In this document: positions 9,030 to 17,318 of the stretch, piece by piece
How the letters are laid out: the number at the start of each line of letters is the position of its first letter
Numbering within the stretch: position 1 is the first letter of the stretch
Assembly (NCBI RefSeq): GCF_029946515.1
Contig: NZ_JARZHH010000006.1
Span: 124,001-188,000 of the forward strand
Reading direction: 5' to 3'
Source: Polyangium sp. 6x1
Lineage (GTDB): Bacteria > Myxococcota_A > Polyangia > Polyangiales > Polyangiaceae
DNA length: 64,000 nt
The notes under the pieces: generated by a model
Told to the model about the DNA's origin: nothing
The model's input: the letters and a program-made list of their open reading frames with translations, nothing else
The model's database searches: none
Translations under genes and position numbers: made by a program

Positions 9030-9779
9030 CTAGGCGCGCATCGCGGACGCATGCAGGGCAAACGCAGCCCCCTGCGGATCGTCGCAGACGGCGACCCGAT
9101 CGCCGCTCGGGAGTTGCCTCGGCGCGAGCACCTTGCCCCCGCGCGAGCGCACCTTGGCGAGCGCCTCGTCGAGATCCTCGACGTGGAAATAAAAGAGCCA
9201 GTGCGGGTGGACGTGCGGCAGCCGAGCGCTGCCGACGATGCCGCCTACGCTCGCGCCGGTCTCGTCCCACGCGAATTTCGCATAAGTGCCGAGCTCCGGA
9301 CCGAGGTCCACCGTCTCGGTCGCCTTCCAGCCGAACAGATCCGAATAGAGAGCCCATGCATGGGCCTGATCTCGCGTATTGAGGTCATGCCAAACGACCA
9401 CGCCGGTGCTGACCTCGTGGTTCGGGGAGACGAGCGCGAGGACCGAGCCGAACGGGTCCCGCAGGATCATGCGCGTCGCGCCGCCCTCCAGCGTGCGCGT
9501 GGGCCCGAGCTGCTCGCCGCCCTGCGCGAGGATACGACGAGAAAGGCCCTCGACGTCGCGCACGCCGATATGCCCGAGCCAATGCGCCGGAGCGCCCCGG
9601 GCCGCGGCGCGCTCGGGCAATGGCGAACATCCGGCGACGGGCCGATCGCCGCGGAAAAACAGACTGCCACCCGGGGTGTCTCGAATCTGGAATCCGACCA
9701 CGTCCGCGTAAAATGCCTGCGCCGCGCCCGTGTCGGTGGTCCGGAGCTCGTACCAGCAAAACCTGTTCATGGTCGCCAT
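9030..9779 (-). CDS. Double-domain VOC (glyoxalase/bleomycin resistance-like) protein
   Basis: Predicted 249-residue cytosolic protein made of two vicinal-oxygen-chelate halves, about 1-122 and 127-249. Each starts with a FCWYEL.TTD / VVWHDLNTRD strand and contains FYADVVGF / LYSDLFGW and a late RDPFGSVLALV / DDPQGAAFAL strand. Such tandem VOC proteins are common in actinobacteria and myxobacteria and are usually annotated as glyoxalase-like; no substrate can be named from the sequence. Two in-frame ATGs (9779 and 9770) are possible; 9779 has GAGG just upstream. About 270 bp with no gene that I can support separate it from the next rightward gene. Confidence 0.82.
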   Translation of the reverse strand: MATMNRFCWYELRTTDTGAAQAFYADVVGFQIRDTPGGSLFFRGDRPVAGCSPLPERAAARGAPAHWLGHIGVRDVEGLSRRILAQGGEQLGPTRTLEGGATRMILRDPFGSVLALVSPNHEVSTGVVVWHDLNTRDQAHAWALYSDLFGWKATETVDLGPELGTYAKFAWDETGASVGGIVGSARLPHVHPHWLFYFHVEDLDEALAKVRSRGGKVLAPRQLPSGDRVAVCDDPQGAAFALHASAMRA

Positions 9780-10051
9780 CGCCTCGCTCACCGCGCGCAC
9801 GCTACCCGTGACGCGAAGGCCTCGCAACACCCGGCCCGCATGCGGGCGGCCCAGGAGGCCTCGTCGGAGCGTGGCGCGCCGCCGCGTTTGACCGCCGACA
9901 CCCGCCCATGGCCTTCCCCCTGCTCAGACGAACCAGCCCGCCCCGGCGCTCCCAGCCGCCTCGCGATCCGCCTCGAACCCCCCGCTGAGGAAGGGCCCGT
10001 CTGTCATGGCTGCGCTTCCACGCCCGCTTCCGCTCGCGCGGAGCCCGTCCC

Positions 10052-10822
10052 GTGGTATGGGACGGCTTCGTGAGCGCCACCTGGTTCCTCTACAGCCCCC
10101 TCTCGCCCCGCGCGATCTCCGCGCTCGCCGACGAGTACGAACGTCACCTCGAGGCCTACATCGACGAGCACGTCGATCGGATCGACGAGGACGAGACCGT
10201 CCCGGAGGTCGCGGCCGGCGGCGAAGTCCCGCCCGTCTCCGAGCTCCAGGCCGCCTACGCGCTCGCCAAGCGCCCGCTCCCCAAGCCCATCCTCGCGCGC
10301 TACCGCGCCTGCAAGTCCGTCATCACGCTCGACCAGGCCTCCGATCTCGAGGTCGGCCCGTGCCGCGGCCTCGTCTCGACCTTGCGCTACCTCCTGCCGC
10401 GCGTGGGCGAAGGCGCGCTCGTCTTCCCGAACGACGTGCCGCTCGTGCCCGTGGAAGAGATGCTCGCCCGAATCGAGAACAAACGCGGCCTGCCAGGGTT
10501 CGACGGCGACGAGGACGACGACGACGACGACACCCCGATGCACCTGGCCACGAAGGGCAAGACGAAGGACGCGCCGGACCAGGTGCGCGCGCTCCGGGTG
10601 CTCGCTTCGCTCGAAGGGCTCATGAACGACCCGGAGCTCGCCCTCGACCTGCGCGGGACGCTCCAGCGGTCGTCGAAGCTCGCGCAGCGGTACGCGGCCT
10701 TGCTCGTGGAAGACGGCGCCGTGTCCGACATCAAGGCGAGCAAGGAGCTCGGCGTGACCGTGGAGGAGCTTACCAAGATGGCCGATGAGCTCGATCGGAC
10801 GCTGCTCGCGCTGAAGGAGTAA
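10052..10822 (+). CDS. Hypothetical protein, likely partner of the downstream SMC-like ATPase
   Basis: Predicted 256-residue soluble protein with no recognised domain. It has an alpha-helical N-terminal half, an acidic run (DGDEDDDDDD) near residue 155, and a C-terminal helical segment that ends in a possible HTH-like stretch (VSDIKASKELGVTVEELTKMADEL). The start is GTG at 10052, without a strong ribosome site. It lies 87 bp upstream of, and on the same strand as, a Rad50/SMC-like ATPase gene. Small accessory subunits commonly precede such ATPases in ABC-three-component-like defence loci; membership of such a system is inference from context. Confidence 0.6.
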   Translation: MVWDGFVSATWFLYSPLSPRAISALADEYERHLEAYIDEHVDRIDEDETVPEVAAGGEVPPVSELQAAYALAKRPLPKPILARYRACKSVITLDQASDLEVGPCRGLVSTLRYLLPRVGEGALVFPNDVPLVPVEEMLARIENKRGLPGFDGDEDDDDDDTPMHLATKGKTKDAPDQVRALRVLASLEGLMNDPELALDLRGTLQRSSKLAQRYAALLVEDGAVSDIKASKELGVTVEELTKMADELDRTLLALKE

Positions 10823-10909
10823 CCAGCGCGCGGTCACGGCACGAGCACATCTTTCCGGAGAGACAGTCGCGAAAACGTGGGGTAGCGTCGCGCACCCGCC
10901 CTCGAAGTC

Positions 10910-12889
10910 ATGACCAAGCGCCGCATGCAACAGCTCGACCTCTTCGGAGGGTTCGAGCCCCCCGACCCGCCGCCGCCTTCCGCGCCGATCAAGAAGGGCC
11001 GAGAAGAGCCGCTCTTCTGGATCGCCGACATCTGGCTGCTCCGCGACTACGACGCGTCCGAGGCCTCGCTTCTCCGGCACATCACGCTGCGCAAAGGCCT
11101 GAACGTGCTCTGGGCGCCGCCCACGCCCGAGGACGTGGAGAACCGGCTCGGCGACGGTCAGATCACGGGGCACACGGCCGGCAAGACCACGTTCTGCCGC
11201 ATGCTGCGCTACCTGCTCGGCGAGCAGCGGTTCGGCACGCCGCGCGCGCAGGAGAAGATCCGCGAGGCGCTGCCCGACGGCTGGGTCGTGGCGACGATCG
11301 TCGTGGGAGACACGCGCTGGATCGTGGGGCGGCCATTCGGCCTCGGGTTGCATCCGTTCGCGGCGCGCGGGATGTCGCTCGCCGAGGCGCTCGCCGAGCG
11401 CGGGCGCGGCGGGTACCAGGATTTCCTCGCGGACATCCGGCGCGTGGTGATGGAGCCCGTGCCGGTGAAGGAGCTGCCGCACCAGCGGGAGCCGATCGCG
11501 TGGGAGCACGTGCTGCCATGGCTGACGCGTGATCAGGAGTCGCGGTTCGCGGGGCTCGTCGAGTGGCGCGATCCGTCGAGCGAGTCGGAGAGCCCGCGGC
11601 TCGTGCTCGACGATCGGCACGTGGTGCTGCGGGCGCTCTGCGCGCTCATGTCGGACGAGGAGAGCGAGGCGCAACGTCGCTACGAGGATCTCGTGCTGGA
11701 GAAGCAGGGCCTCGAAGAGAGGGCGCCGCGGCTCGCGGATCGGGCCGCAGAGGATCGGCGCAGGCTCGCGCGGCTGCTCGGCGTGGAGGACGACACGAGC
11801 GACGCAGGACCGCTGTTCGCCGCGCGCTTCCGCGAGACCGTGGCGAGGCGGAAGGCGAGCGTCGCAGCTGCAGAGGAGGCGCTGGCGGCGCAGGCGCTCG
11901 CGGTGGAGCAGGCCGAGGAAGCCGCGCGGCAAGCGGCCGAGGCGTGCGGCGTGCGCGTCGAGGCGCTGCGCGAGGCGGAGGCGCGTCGCGAGGAGGCAAA
12001 GCGGGGGAGCGAGAAGAAGCGGGACGCGGAGGAAGCGCCCGTGGCGCTGCCGGTGCGCGGGCTTTGCAGCGTTCCGCTCGAGGTGGCGCACGCGAAGGGG
12101 TGTCCGCTCGCGGCGTCGCATCCGGCGGCCACGCCGCTCACGCGCGAGGGGAAGAAGGCGCTCGCCGAGGCGGTGATGGACGCGAAGCGCACGCTCGCGG
12201 AGGCGCGGGCCGCGCAGAAAGAGGCGGCGGCGGAGCATGCGCGGCGGCGGAGCGCGCAGTCGGCCGAGGAGAAGCGCATCGCGCGGGAGCGAGCGGCGAT
12301 CGAGGAGGTCGAGCGGCTCTTCGGCTACATGACGACGGCCGAGCGCGAGGCAGACGCGAACACCGATCGTCTCGCGGTCGTGACGGACGAGGTCAAAGCC
12401 TCATCGGAGCGGCAAGCGGCGCTGCGGCGCGAGCAGGAGGAGGCCGAGGCGCGGATCTCGGAGCGGTTCCGCGACGTCGTGCGCGCGCTGCTCGGCGATC
12501 ACGTGGAAGCGCGCGTCGAGGTGAAGGGCCGGCGGCTGGAGCTGCGCGTCGAGGACCGCGGCGAGCGGGACGGCGCGGCGATGCAAACGATCAAGCTGCT
12601 CGCGTTCGACCTCGCAGCGATGAAGCTCTCGATGGATGGATACGGCCAGCTCCCGGGGCTGCTCGTGCACGACGGGCCGCGCGAGGCGGACATGGACGGG
12701 CGCATCTACGAGCGGCTGTTCCTGTACGCGCGGCACCTGGAGGAGAGCGCAAACGGGTCGCCCGCGTTCCAGTACGTCGTGACGACGACGGCGCCTCCGC
12801 CGAAGGAGATGCAGAAGGCGCCCTACCTCCTGGAGCCGCTGCTCGACGCCTCGAAGCCGGAGGGCCGGCTGCTCACGATGGATCTCTAG
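10910..12889 (+). CDS. SMC/Rad50-like ATPase (DUF2326-type)
   Basis: Predicted 659-residue protein. An N-terminal ATPase half contains a P-loop GHTAGKTT (about 87-94). A long Glu/Arg/Ala coiled coil spans roughly 240-510 and is broken near 390 by a C...C segment (GLCSVPLE..AKGCPLA) that could be a zinc-hook-like turn. The C-terminal lobe carries a Walker-B/D-loop region LLVHDGPREADMD (about 584-596) and a QYVVTTTAP strand. This order is that of Rad50/SbcC-like ATPases with a DUF2326-type C-terminus, which are often found in ABC-three-component and other anti-phage modules. No nuclease subunit is adjacent. ATG at 10910 follows an 87-bp gap; no obvious terminator lies between the two genes, so they may form an operon. 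Confidence 0.78.
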   Translation: MTKRRMQQLDLFGGFEPPDPPPPSAPIKKGREEPLFWIADIWLLRDYDASEASLLRHITLRKGLNVLWAPPTPEDVENRLGDGQITGHTAGKTTFCRMLRYLLGEQRFGTPRAQEKIREALPDGWVVATIVVGDTRWIVGRPFGLGLHPFAARGMSLAEALAERGRGGYQDFLADIRRVVMEPVPVKELPHQREPIAWEHVLPWLTRDQESRFAGLVEWRDPSSESESPRLVLDDRHVVLRALCALMSDEESEAQRRYEDLVLEKQGLEERAPRLADRAAEDRRRLARLLGVEDDTSDAGPLFAARFRETVARRKASVAAAEEALAAQALAVEQAEEAARQAAEACGVRVEALREAEARREEAKRGSEKKRDAEEAPVALPVRGLCSVPLEVAHAKGCPLAASHPAATPLTREGKKALAEAVMDAKRTLAEARAAQKEAAAEHARRRSAQSAEEKRIARERAAIEEVERLFGYMTTAEREADANTDRLAVVTDEVKASSERQAALRREQEEAEARISERFRDVVRALLGDHVEARVEVKGRRLELRVEDRGERDGAAMQTIKLLAFDLAAMKLSMDGYGQLPGLLVHDGPREADMDGRIYERLFLYARHLEESANGSPAFQYVVTTTAPPPKEMQKAPYLLEPLLDASKPEGRLLTMDL

Positions 12890-12905
12890 AGGGTGCTGTG
12901 ATGGC

Positions 12906-13220
12906 GTAGCGCCGGGGTTTCACCCCGGACCCGACGAGGGGCTGTCCGCCCCTCGACCCGGACCAGCGCAAGCGCTGGACTCGGGGTCGATGAACTGCGC
13001 TCCGCGCAGTTCATCGAACGGGCCGATTCAAGACCATGAGCGACCCTGCCAACCAAGACAGCAGCGCTGACGCTTCAGCTGGCAACGCGGTACCACCGGC
13101 CTGTGGGAAGAACTGCGCATCGCGCAGTTCTTCCCCCTGAGGTCCAGGGCTGGCCCTGGTTCGGGTCGAGGGGCGAACAGCCCCCGCGGGGCCCGGGGCA
13201 GCGCCCCGGCGCGGCGCCGT
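12906..13220 (-). repeat. Composite hairpin repeat, copy B (full length, inverted relative to A)
   Basis: Fills the 340-bp space between two convergent genes. It is in reverse orientation to copy A: hairpin CCGGGGTTT...CCCCGG at about 12912, CCAGCGC...GCGCTGG at about 12963, palindrome CGATGAACTGCGC with loop TCC (12988-13016), spacer, palindrome GGGAAGAACTGCGC with loop ATC (13105-13135), CCAGGGC...GCCCTGG, GGGGCGAACAGCCCC and a final CCGGGGC...GCCCCGG near 13193-13209. Being between gene 3' ends, it could terminate transcription from both sides. Confidence 0.85.
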
Positions 13221-13231
13221 TGGTCGAGCAT

Positions 13232-13930
13232 TCACGGATCGTCGAGGATGATCCGTTCGGGCGGCAGATCCGCGGGCTGCGGCGGCGTGGTCCCCTCGGG
13301 CTCCGGCAATGCGGGCGGGAGCATGGGCACGTCGGGCTGCACGGGGACCGGATAGATCGGCGCAGGTGCAGCCGGCGCGGCCGGCGGATCGACATATTGC
13401 GGCTGCGGCATTTCGGTGCCGCGCGGGCCACAACGGCCGCCGCGGCTGCCCACGGCGTCGTTGTAATAGTTGACCGCGTCGACGGCGTGGCCGTGCGCGT
13501 CGATCCTCGTGGCGCGGCCGACCGCCGTCATCACGAGACCGATGACCTCGACGCCAATGCCGCCGAGCAAAAGCCCCCACATGAGATCGGGATCGCGCTG
13601 GTAGGCGAGCCCCGCGAGGCCGCCCATGCCGCCCACGCCGAGGGCGATGCCCGCGACCGTGAGCCCCACGGACGTGTCGCCCGCGGTCTCGGCCGCGAGC
13701 GCGTGCCGCTCGGCGTCGGGCACGCAGGCCACGTATTCGGAGAGGCCGCGATAACGCACGCCCGTCGCGACGAGGCCGTCGGGCGAATGCACCTGAAATT
13801 CGTTCTCGTAGCGGAGCGTGAGCTCGTGCGGGGCGAGCACGCGGGGCTCGACCGTCGTGAAGCCGGATCCGCAGCCCGCGAGCGCGGCCGCCGAGAGACC
13901 GAGGACCACCAGGGCATGCCGCGCGCTCAT
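13232..13930 (-). CDS. Hypothetical lipoprotein with two membrane segments
   Basis: Predicted 232-residue protein. The N-terminus has a signal peptide with lipobox LAGC (Cys20). Two hydrophobic glycine-rich segments (about 91-109 and 118-137) follow, then a Pro-rich C-terminal tail of about 65 residues (PAAPAAPAPIYPVPVQP...). I recognise no family. The central part repeats the pattern of the upstream gene product (a hydrophobic segment followed by 'AVNYYND' here and 'DVNAYND' there), so the two may be distant relatives. ATG at 13930 overlaps the upstream stop, so the two genes are translationally coupled. Confidence 0.65.
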   Translation of the reverse strand: MSARHALVVLGLSAAALAGCGSGFTTVEPRVLAPHELTLRYENEFQVHSPDGLVATGVRYRGLSEYVACVPDAERHALAAETAGDTSVGLTVAGIALGVGGMGGLAGLAYQRDPDLMWGLLLGGIGVEVIGLVMTAVGRATRIDAHGHAVDAVNYYNDAVGSRGGRCGPRGTEMPQPQYVDPPAAPAAPAPIYPVPVQPDVPMLPPALPEPEGTTPPQPADLPPERIILDDP

Positions 13931-14595
13931 TGGGCCGCTCCCGCGGGATCGACCGCGCAAGGCGAGCCGGGCAGGCGCGCGAGGTCGTTGTACGCATTGA
14001 CGTCGTCGATCGCGTCCGCGACCTCCTTTTCGGGCTCCGGACGGGTGAGGCCGAGGCTCAACGTGATGATCGGGAGCGCCACGAGCGCCACGACTGCCAC
14101 CACGACCGCCGCCTTGCCCAGGTCGCCGCCGCCTCCCCCGCCGCCACCTCCCCCGCCGCTCTTGCTGCCGCCGCTGCCGCTCGGCCCGCTGATGCTGCCG
14201 CCTCCGCCGCCCGAAGAGCTGGAGGCCGTGGCGGAGGCCGGCGTCCGGTGGATGGCCCGGGGCGCGTTCGAGGCGCCGCTCGAGCCCACGATCACCACGG
14301 GCGCCGGGCGCACGATGATCCAGGGGCGATAATACACGACGCCGGTCGAGCCGCCGTAATACGTCGAATACTGCCCCGGGTCCGCCGGCAGGTTCCGGAC
14401 CGCCTCGCTGCAGTCGCGCGCCGAGGCCTCGCTCGGCAGGAAGGCGACGGCGCGATCGTCGTCCCAGACGACACGGGCGCGCCCGTCCTGCGGCGGCACG
14501 TAGTCGGACGTGTAGCTGCCGCAACCGGCCAGGATCCCGAGGGATCCGGCCACGAAGATTGCCTTGCTCGTGCCCCACCGGCTTGCCATCGCCAT
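13927..14595 (-). CDS. Hypothetical lipoprotein with Gly/Ser-rich linker
   Basis: Predicted 222-residue exported protein. Signal peptide with lipobox LAGC (about Cys25); a globular segment with VVWDDDRAVAFLPSEASARDCSEAVRNL split by short loops; a Ser/Gly-rich linker of about 40 residues including a run of eleven glycines; a hydrophobic helix (about 160-185); then a tail with DDVNAYNDLARLPG. No function recognised. ATG at 14595 has AGGAG six bases upstream, which decides it over the ATG at 14589. First gene of a two-gene operon (overlap at 13927-13930), divergent from the next gene with about 100 bp between. Confidence 0.65.
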   Translation of the reverse strand: MAMASRWGTSKAIFVAGSLGILAGCGSYTSDYVPPQDGRARVVWDDDRAVAFLPSEASARDCSEAVRNLPADPGQYSTYYGGSTGVVYYRPWIIVRPAPVVIVGSSGASNAPRAIHRTPASATASSSSGGGGGSISGPSGSGGSKSGGGGGGGGGGGDLGKAAVVVAVVALVALPIITLSLGLTRPEPEKEVADAIDDVNAYNDLARLPGSPCAVDPAGAAQ

Positions 14596-14698
14596 ACGCG
14601 GCTCCTCTGCAATTGCATGTTTTCGCACTGCCACCGCGCCTCGTAAAGGACAATTTGCCAGCTCCGCGCCCCATCACGTAGACTCCCCGGCTCCCCCC

Positions 14699-15754
14699 AT
14701 GCGGCCCCCCATGAAGCTCGGCGCCCGCTCCCTCCTCGCAGCAGGCCTCCTCGCGTGCGCCACGCTCGTGCCCACGCCCGTCCGCGCCGAGGAGCCCGCC
14801 GCGAGCGCCGAGGCGAAAGCGGGCGCCCGCGCCGCCGCCGAGAACGGCACGAACGCGTTCAAAGAGTCGCGTTACGCCGAAGCCGTCGACATGTTCCTGC
14901 GCGCCGAGTCGCTCTTCCACGCGCCGACCCACGTGCTCATGCTCGCGCGCTCCTACGTGGCCCTCGGAAAGCTCGTCCTCGCGAAGGAAGCCTACCTCTC
15001 CATCGTCCGCGAGGAGCTCGGCCCGAAGGCCCCCCCCGCGTTCAAGCGCGCCAAGGTCGACGCGGAGAAAGAGCTCGCCGACCTCTCGCCGCGCATCCCC
15101 TCCCTCCAGGTGAGCACCACGCCCGAGGCGAAAAATGTCGTCGTCACGGTCGACGACAAACTGCTCCCCGCCGCGCTCCTCGGCATCCCGAGCCCGATCG
15201 ATCCGGGCACGCACGTGCTGCGCGCCACGGCCGAGGGCCTCGCGGCGCCCGAGAAGAGCGTGACCCTGAAGGAAGGCGAGAAAACGGCCGTGGTGCTGGA
15301 GCTCGCGCCCGTGGCGAACGCCGGGCCGATCACGCCGGTGCGGACGCCCGTGGGGCCGCCGGTGCCCGACGTCGGGCGCGAGCAGTCCGCGGGAAAGACG
15401 AGCCCGGGTCGAATCGCGGGGGTCGTGCTGATGGGGCTCGGCGTGGCGGGGCTCGGGGTCGGCGGCGTGTTCGGAGGCCTGTCGCTCGCGAAGCGCGCGG
15501 AGGCGGACGAGGCGTTCGACGCGTGCGGCGTCAACTGCTGGGGTCCGCCAGCCGACGAGGTGCGCGCGCTCGACGAGGACGCGAACAAGAAAGGGACGAT
15601 CGGCGTGATCGGCCTCGCCGCAGGCGGCGCATTGACGGTCACCGGCGTGGTGCTGTTCGTCGTGTCGAAGCGCTCGCCCGGGAAGGCGCCGGCCAAGGCC
15701 TTCGTGACCCCGTGGATCGGGCCCCAAGGCGGCGGGCTCGCCGGTCGGTTTTAG
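14699..15754 (+). CDS. TPR-like exported protein with C-terminal membrane segments
   Basis: Predicted 351-residue protein of a type common in myxobacteria. Signal peptide (to about residue 30), two TPR-like helix pairs (about 45-110, A.NGTNAFKESRYAEAVDMFLRAESL and the next repeat), a PEGA-like beta domain (about 130-205) with 'VTVDDKLLPAALLGIPSPIDPGTH', a Pro-rich linker, then two hydrophobic segments (about 236-258 and 298-322). This architecture suggests an envelope protein with a periplasmic TPR/PEGA part. ATG at 14699 or 14711 (MKLGARS) are both possible. Followed directly by repeat copy C. Confidence 0.7.
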   Translation: MRPPMKLGARSLLAAGLLACATLVPTPVRAEEPAASAEAKAGARAAAENGTNAFKESRYAEAVDMFLRAESLFHAPTHVLMLARSYVALGKLVLAKEAYLSIVREELGPKAPPAFKRAKVDAEKELADLSPRIPSLQVSTTPEAKNVVVTVDDKLLPAALLGIPSPIDPGTHVLRATAEGLAAPEKSVTLKEGEKTAVVLELAPVANAGPITPVRTPVGPPVPDVGREQSAGKTSPGRIAGVVLMGLGVAGLGVGGVFGGLSLAKRAEADEAFDACGVNCWGPPADEVRALDEDANKKGTIGVIGLAAGGALTVTGVVLFVVSKRSPGKAPAKAFVTPWIGPQGGGLAGRF

Positions 15755-15771
15755 GTTTTACGGGGCAAACT

Positions 15772-15892
15772 GTAGCGCCGGGGTTTCACCCCGGACCCGA
15801 CGAGGGGCTGTCCGCCCCTCGACCCGGACCAGGGCCAGCCCTGGACCTTTGGTGCATCGACCGCGATGCGGTCGATGCACAGGCGCCGGTGG
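15772..15892 (-). repeat. Composite hairpin repeat, copy C (half copy with variant palindrome)
   Basis: Between convergent genes. It has the outer hairpins of the family (CCGGGGTTT...CCCCGG, GAGGGGC...GCCCCTC, CCAGGGC...GCCCTGG), but the large palindrome has a different stem: GTGCATCGACCGC on both arms around a GAT loop (15852-15880). The loop and arm length are kept while almost all stem bases have changed on both sides. The mirror half is missing. Confidence 0.8.
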
Positions 15893-15899
15893 AACACCC

Positions 15900-17309
15900 T
15901 CAGTATCCGTAGTCCGTGACGACCTTCTTCGTCACGCTCTTCTTCGTGGGCAGCCCTTGCGTGGGCGCGGCGGGCGCGGCGCTCGACGTCGAGGCGGGCT
16001 TGACCGCGGCGGAGGCGCTTGGCGAAGGCGCAGGCGCGGCGACCGAGGCCGAGGGCGCCATCGTGGTCTTGTCCGGCTCGGGCGGGGAGACCGGCGGAGC
16101 GGCGACGCTCGGCGGGAGGTCGGGCGTCGCCGCGCGACCGCGGAGCAGCATGTACCCTCCCACGGCCGACACGGCGACCACGGCCGCGAGCCCCACCGCG
16201 ACGAGCCCTCCCTTGCGTTTGCCCGCGGGCACCGAGGCGCGCTCGCTCTGCGCCCAGGTCTGCCGCGTCTGCGAAGCGCTGGTCGGCGACGAACCCGGGT
16301 CGGAGGAGCTACGCGGCGGACCGCCGAGGGCGCCCGCGCCGAGCGGCGTCGACACCGGCGGAGGCTCGGGCGTGGCCACGCTGGAGGGCGGCGGCATGGC
16401 GAGCTCGGAGACCGAGGCGAGCGGCGATCGCGTGAGCTGCCCACTCGCTCGTTTGTCCTCCCAGGCGACGAGCGCGGCGCGGAACTCGTCGGCGCTCTGG
16501 AAGCGCGCGACCGGGTCGCGGTGCATGCCCTTCACCACGATGCCGCAGATCTCGTCGTCGAGCATCGGGCTCACGGATTTCGGGTGCGGCTGCGGCTCGA
16601 AGACGATCTTGAACATCAGCTCGGCGAACGTCTCGCCGGCGAACGGCACCTGGCCCGTGAGCATCTCGTAGAGCATCACGCCCACGGTGTAGAGATCGCT
16701 GCGCGCGTCGACGGAGCTCGCGGCGCGCGCCTGCTCGGGGCTCATGTAGAACGGCGTGCCCATCACGACGCCCGTGCGCGTGTGCTGCGCGGCCTCGCCG
16801 GACATGCCCGAGAACTTCGAGATGCCGAAGTCGAGGATCTTCACCCAGTCCTCGTGCCCGGCCTTCTTCTTCTGGAGGAAGACGTTGTCGGGCTTGAGGT
16901 CGCGGTGGATGATGCCCGCGGCGTGCGCGGCCTCCAGGCCGTCGAGGAGTTGCCGGAAAAGCTCGACGATCTTGTCGATCGAGATCCGCCCGCGCCTGGC
17001 GCGCTCCTTCAGCGTCTCGCCCTCGAGCAGCTCCATCACCATGAAGCGATCGCCCGCCTCGGTGGTGCCCATGTCGAGGACCTCGACGATGTGATCGGAG
17101 CCGATCTGCCCGGCCGCCTGCGCCTCGCGTTCGAAGCGCACGAGCGCGTCGCCGTGCAGCTCCGTCGCGGCCCGCGAGAGCACCTTGATCGCGACCTGCC
17201 GCTTCACCCGGAGGTTCTCGGCGACGTACACGACGCCCATCCCGCCGCGTCCGAGCATGCGGACGATGCGGTATTTGTCGTCGATGATCGTGCCTTCTGC
17301 GAGCTTCAT
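15900..17309 (-). CDS. Eukaryotic-type Ser/Thr protein kinase, membrane-anchored
   Basis: Predicted 469-residue kinase. The catalytic domain (13-275) has the glycine loop GRGGMG (20-25), the VAIK lysine (42), HRDLKPDN (135-142), DFG (160-162) and SPEQ, so it should be active. A Ser/Pro-rich juxtamembrane region follows, then one membrane helix (about 373-395) and an Ala/Pro/Ser-rich outer segment ending in a Lys-rich KKSVTKKVVTDYGY. The orientation (kinase inside, tail outside) is that of PASTA-less bacterial receptor kinases. ATG at 17309 lies nine bases after the stop of the Cys-rich repeat gene, so the two are probably co-transcribed, and the repeat protein may be functionally linked to the kinase. 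Confidence 0.92.
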   Translation of the reverse strand: MKLAEGTIIDDKYRIVRMLGRGGMGVVYVAENLRVKRQVAIKVLSRAATELHGDALVRFEREAQAAGQIGSDHIVEVLDMGTTEAGDRFMVMELLEGETLKERARRGRISIDKIVELFRQLLDGLEAAHAAGIIHRDLKPDNVFLQKKKAGHEDWVKILDFGISKFSGMSGEAAQHTRTGVVMGTPFYMSPEQARAASSVDARSDLYTVGVMLYEMLTGQVPFAGETFAELMFKIVFEPQPHPKSVSPMLDDEICGIVVKGMHRDPVARFQSADEFRAALVAWEDKRASGQLTRSPLASVSELAMPPPSSVATPEPPPVSTPLGAGALGGPPRSSSDPGSSPTSASQTRQTWAQSERASVPAGKRKGGLVAVGLAAVVAVSAVGGYMLLRGRAATPDLPPSVAAPPVSPPEPDKTTMAPSASVAAPAPSPSASAAVKPASTSSAAPAAPTQGLPTKKSVTKKVVTDYGY

Positions 17310-17318
17310 CGGGATCCG

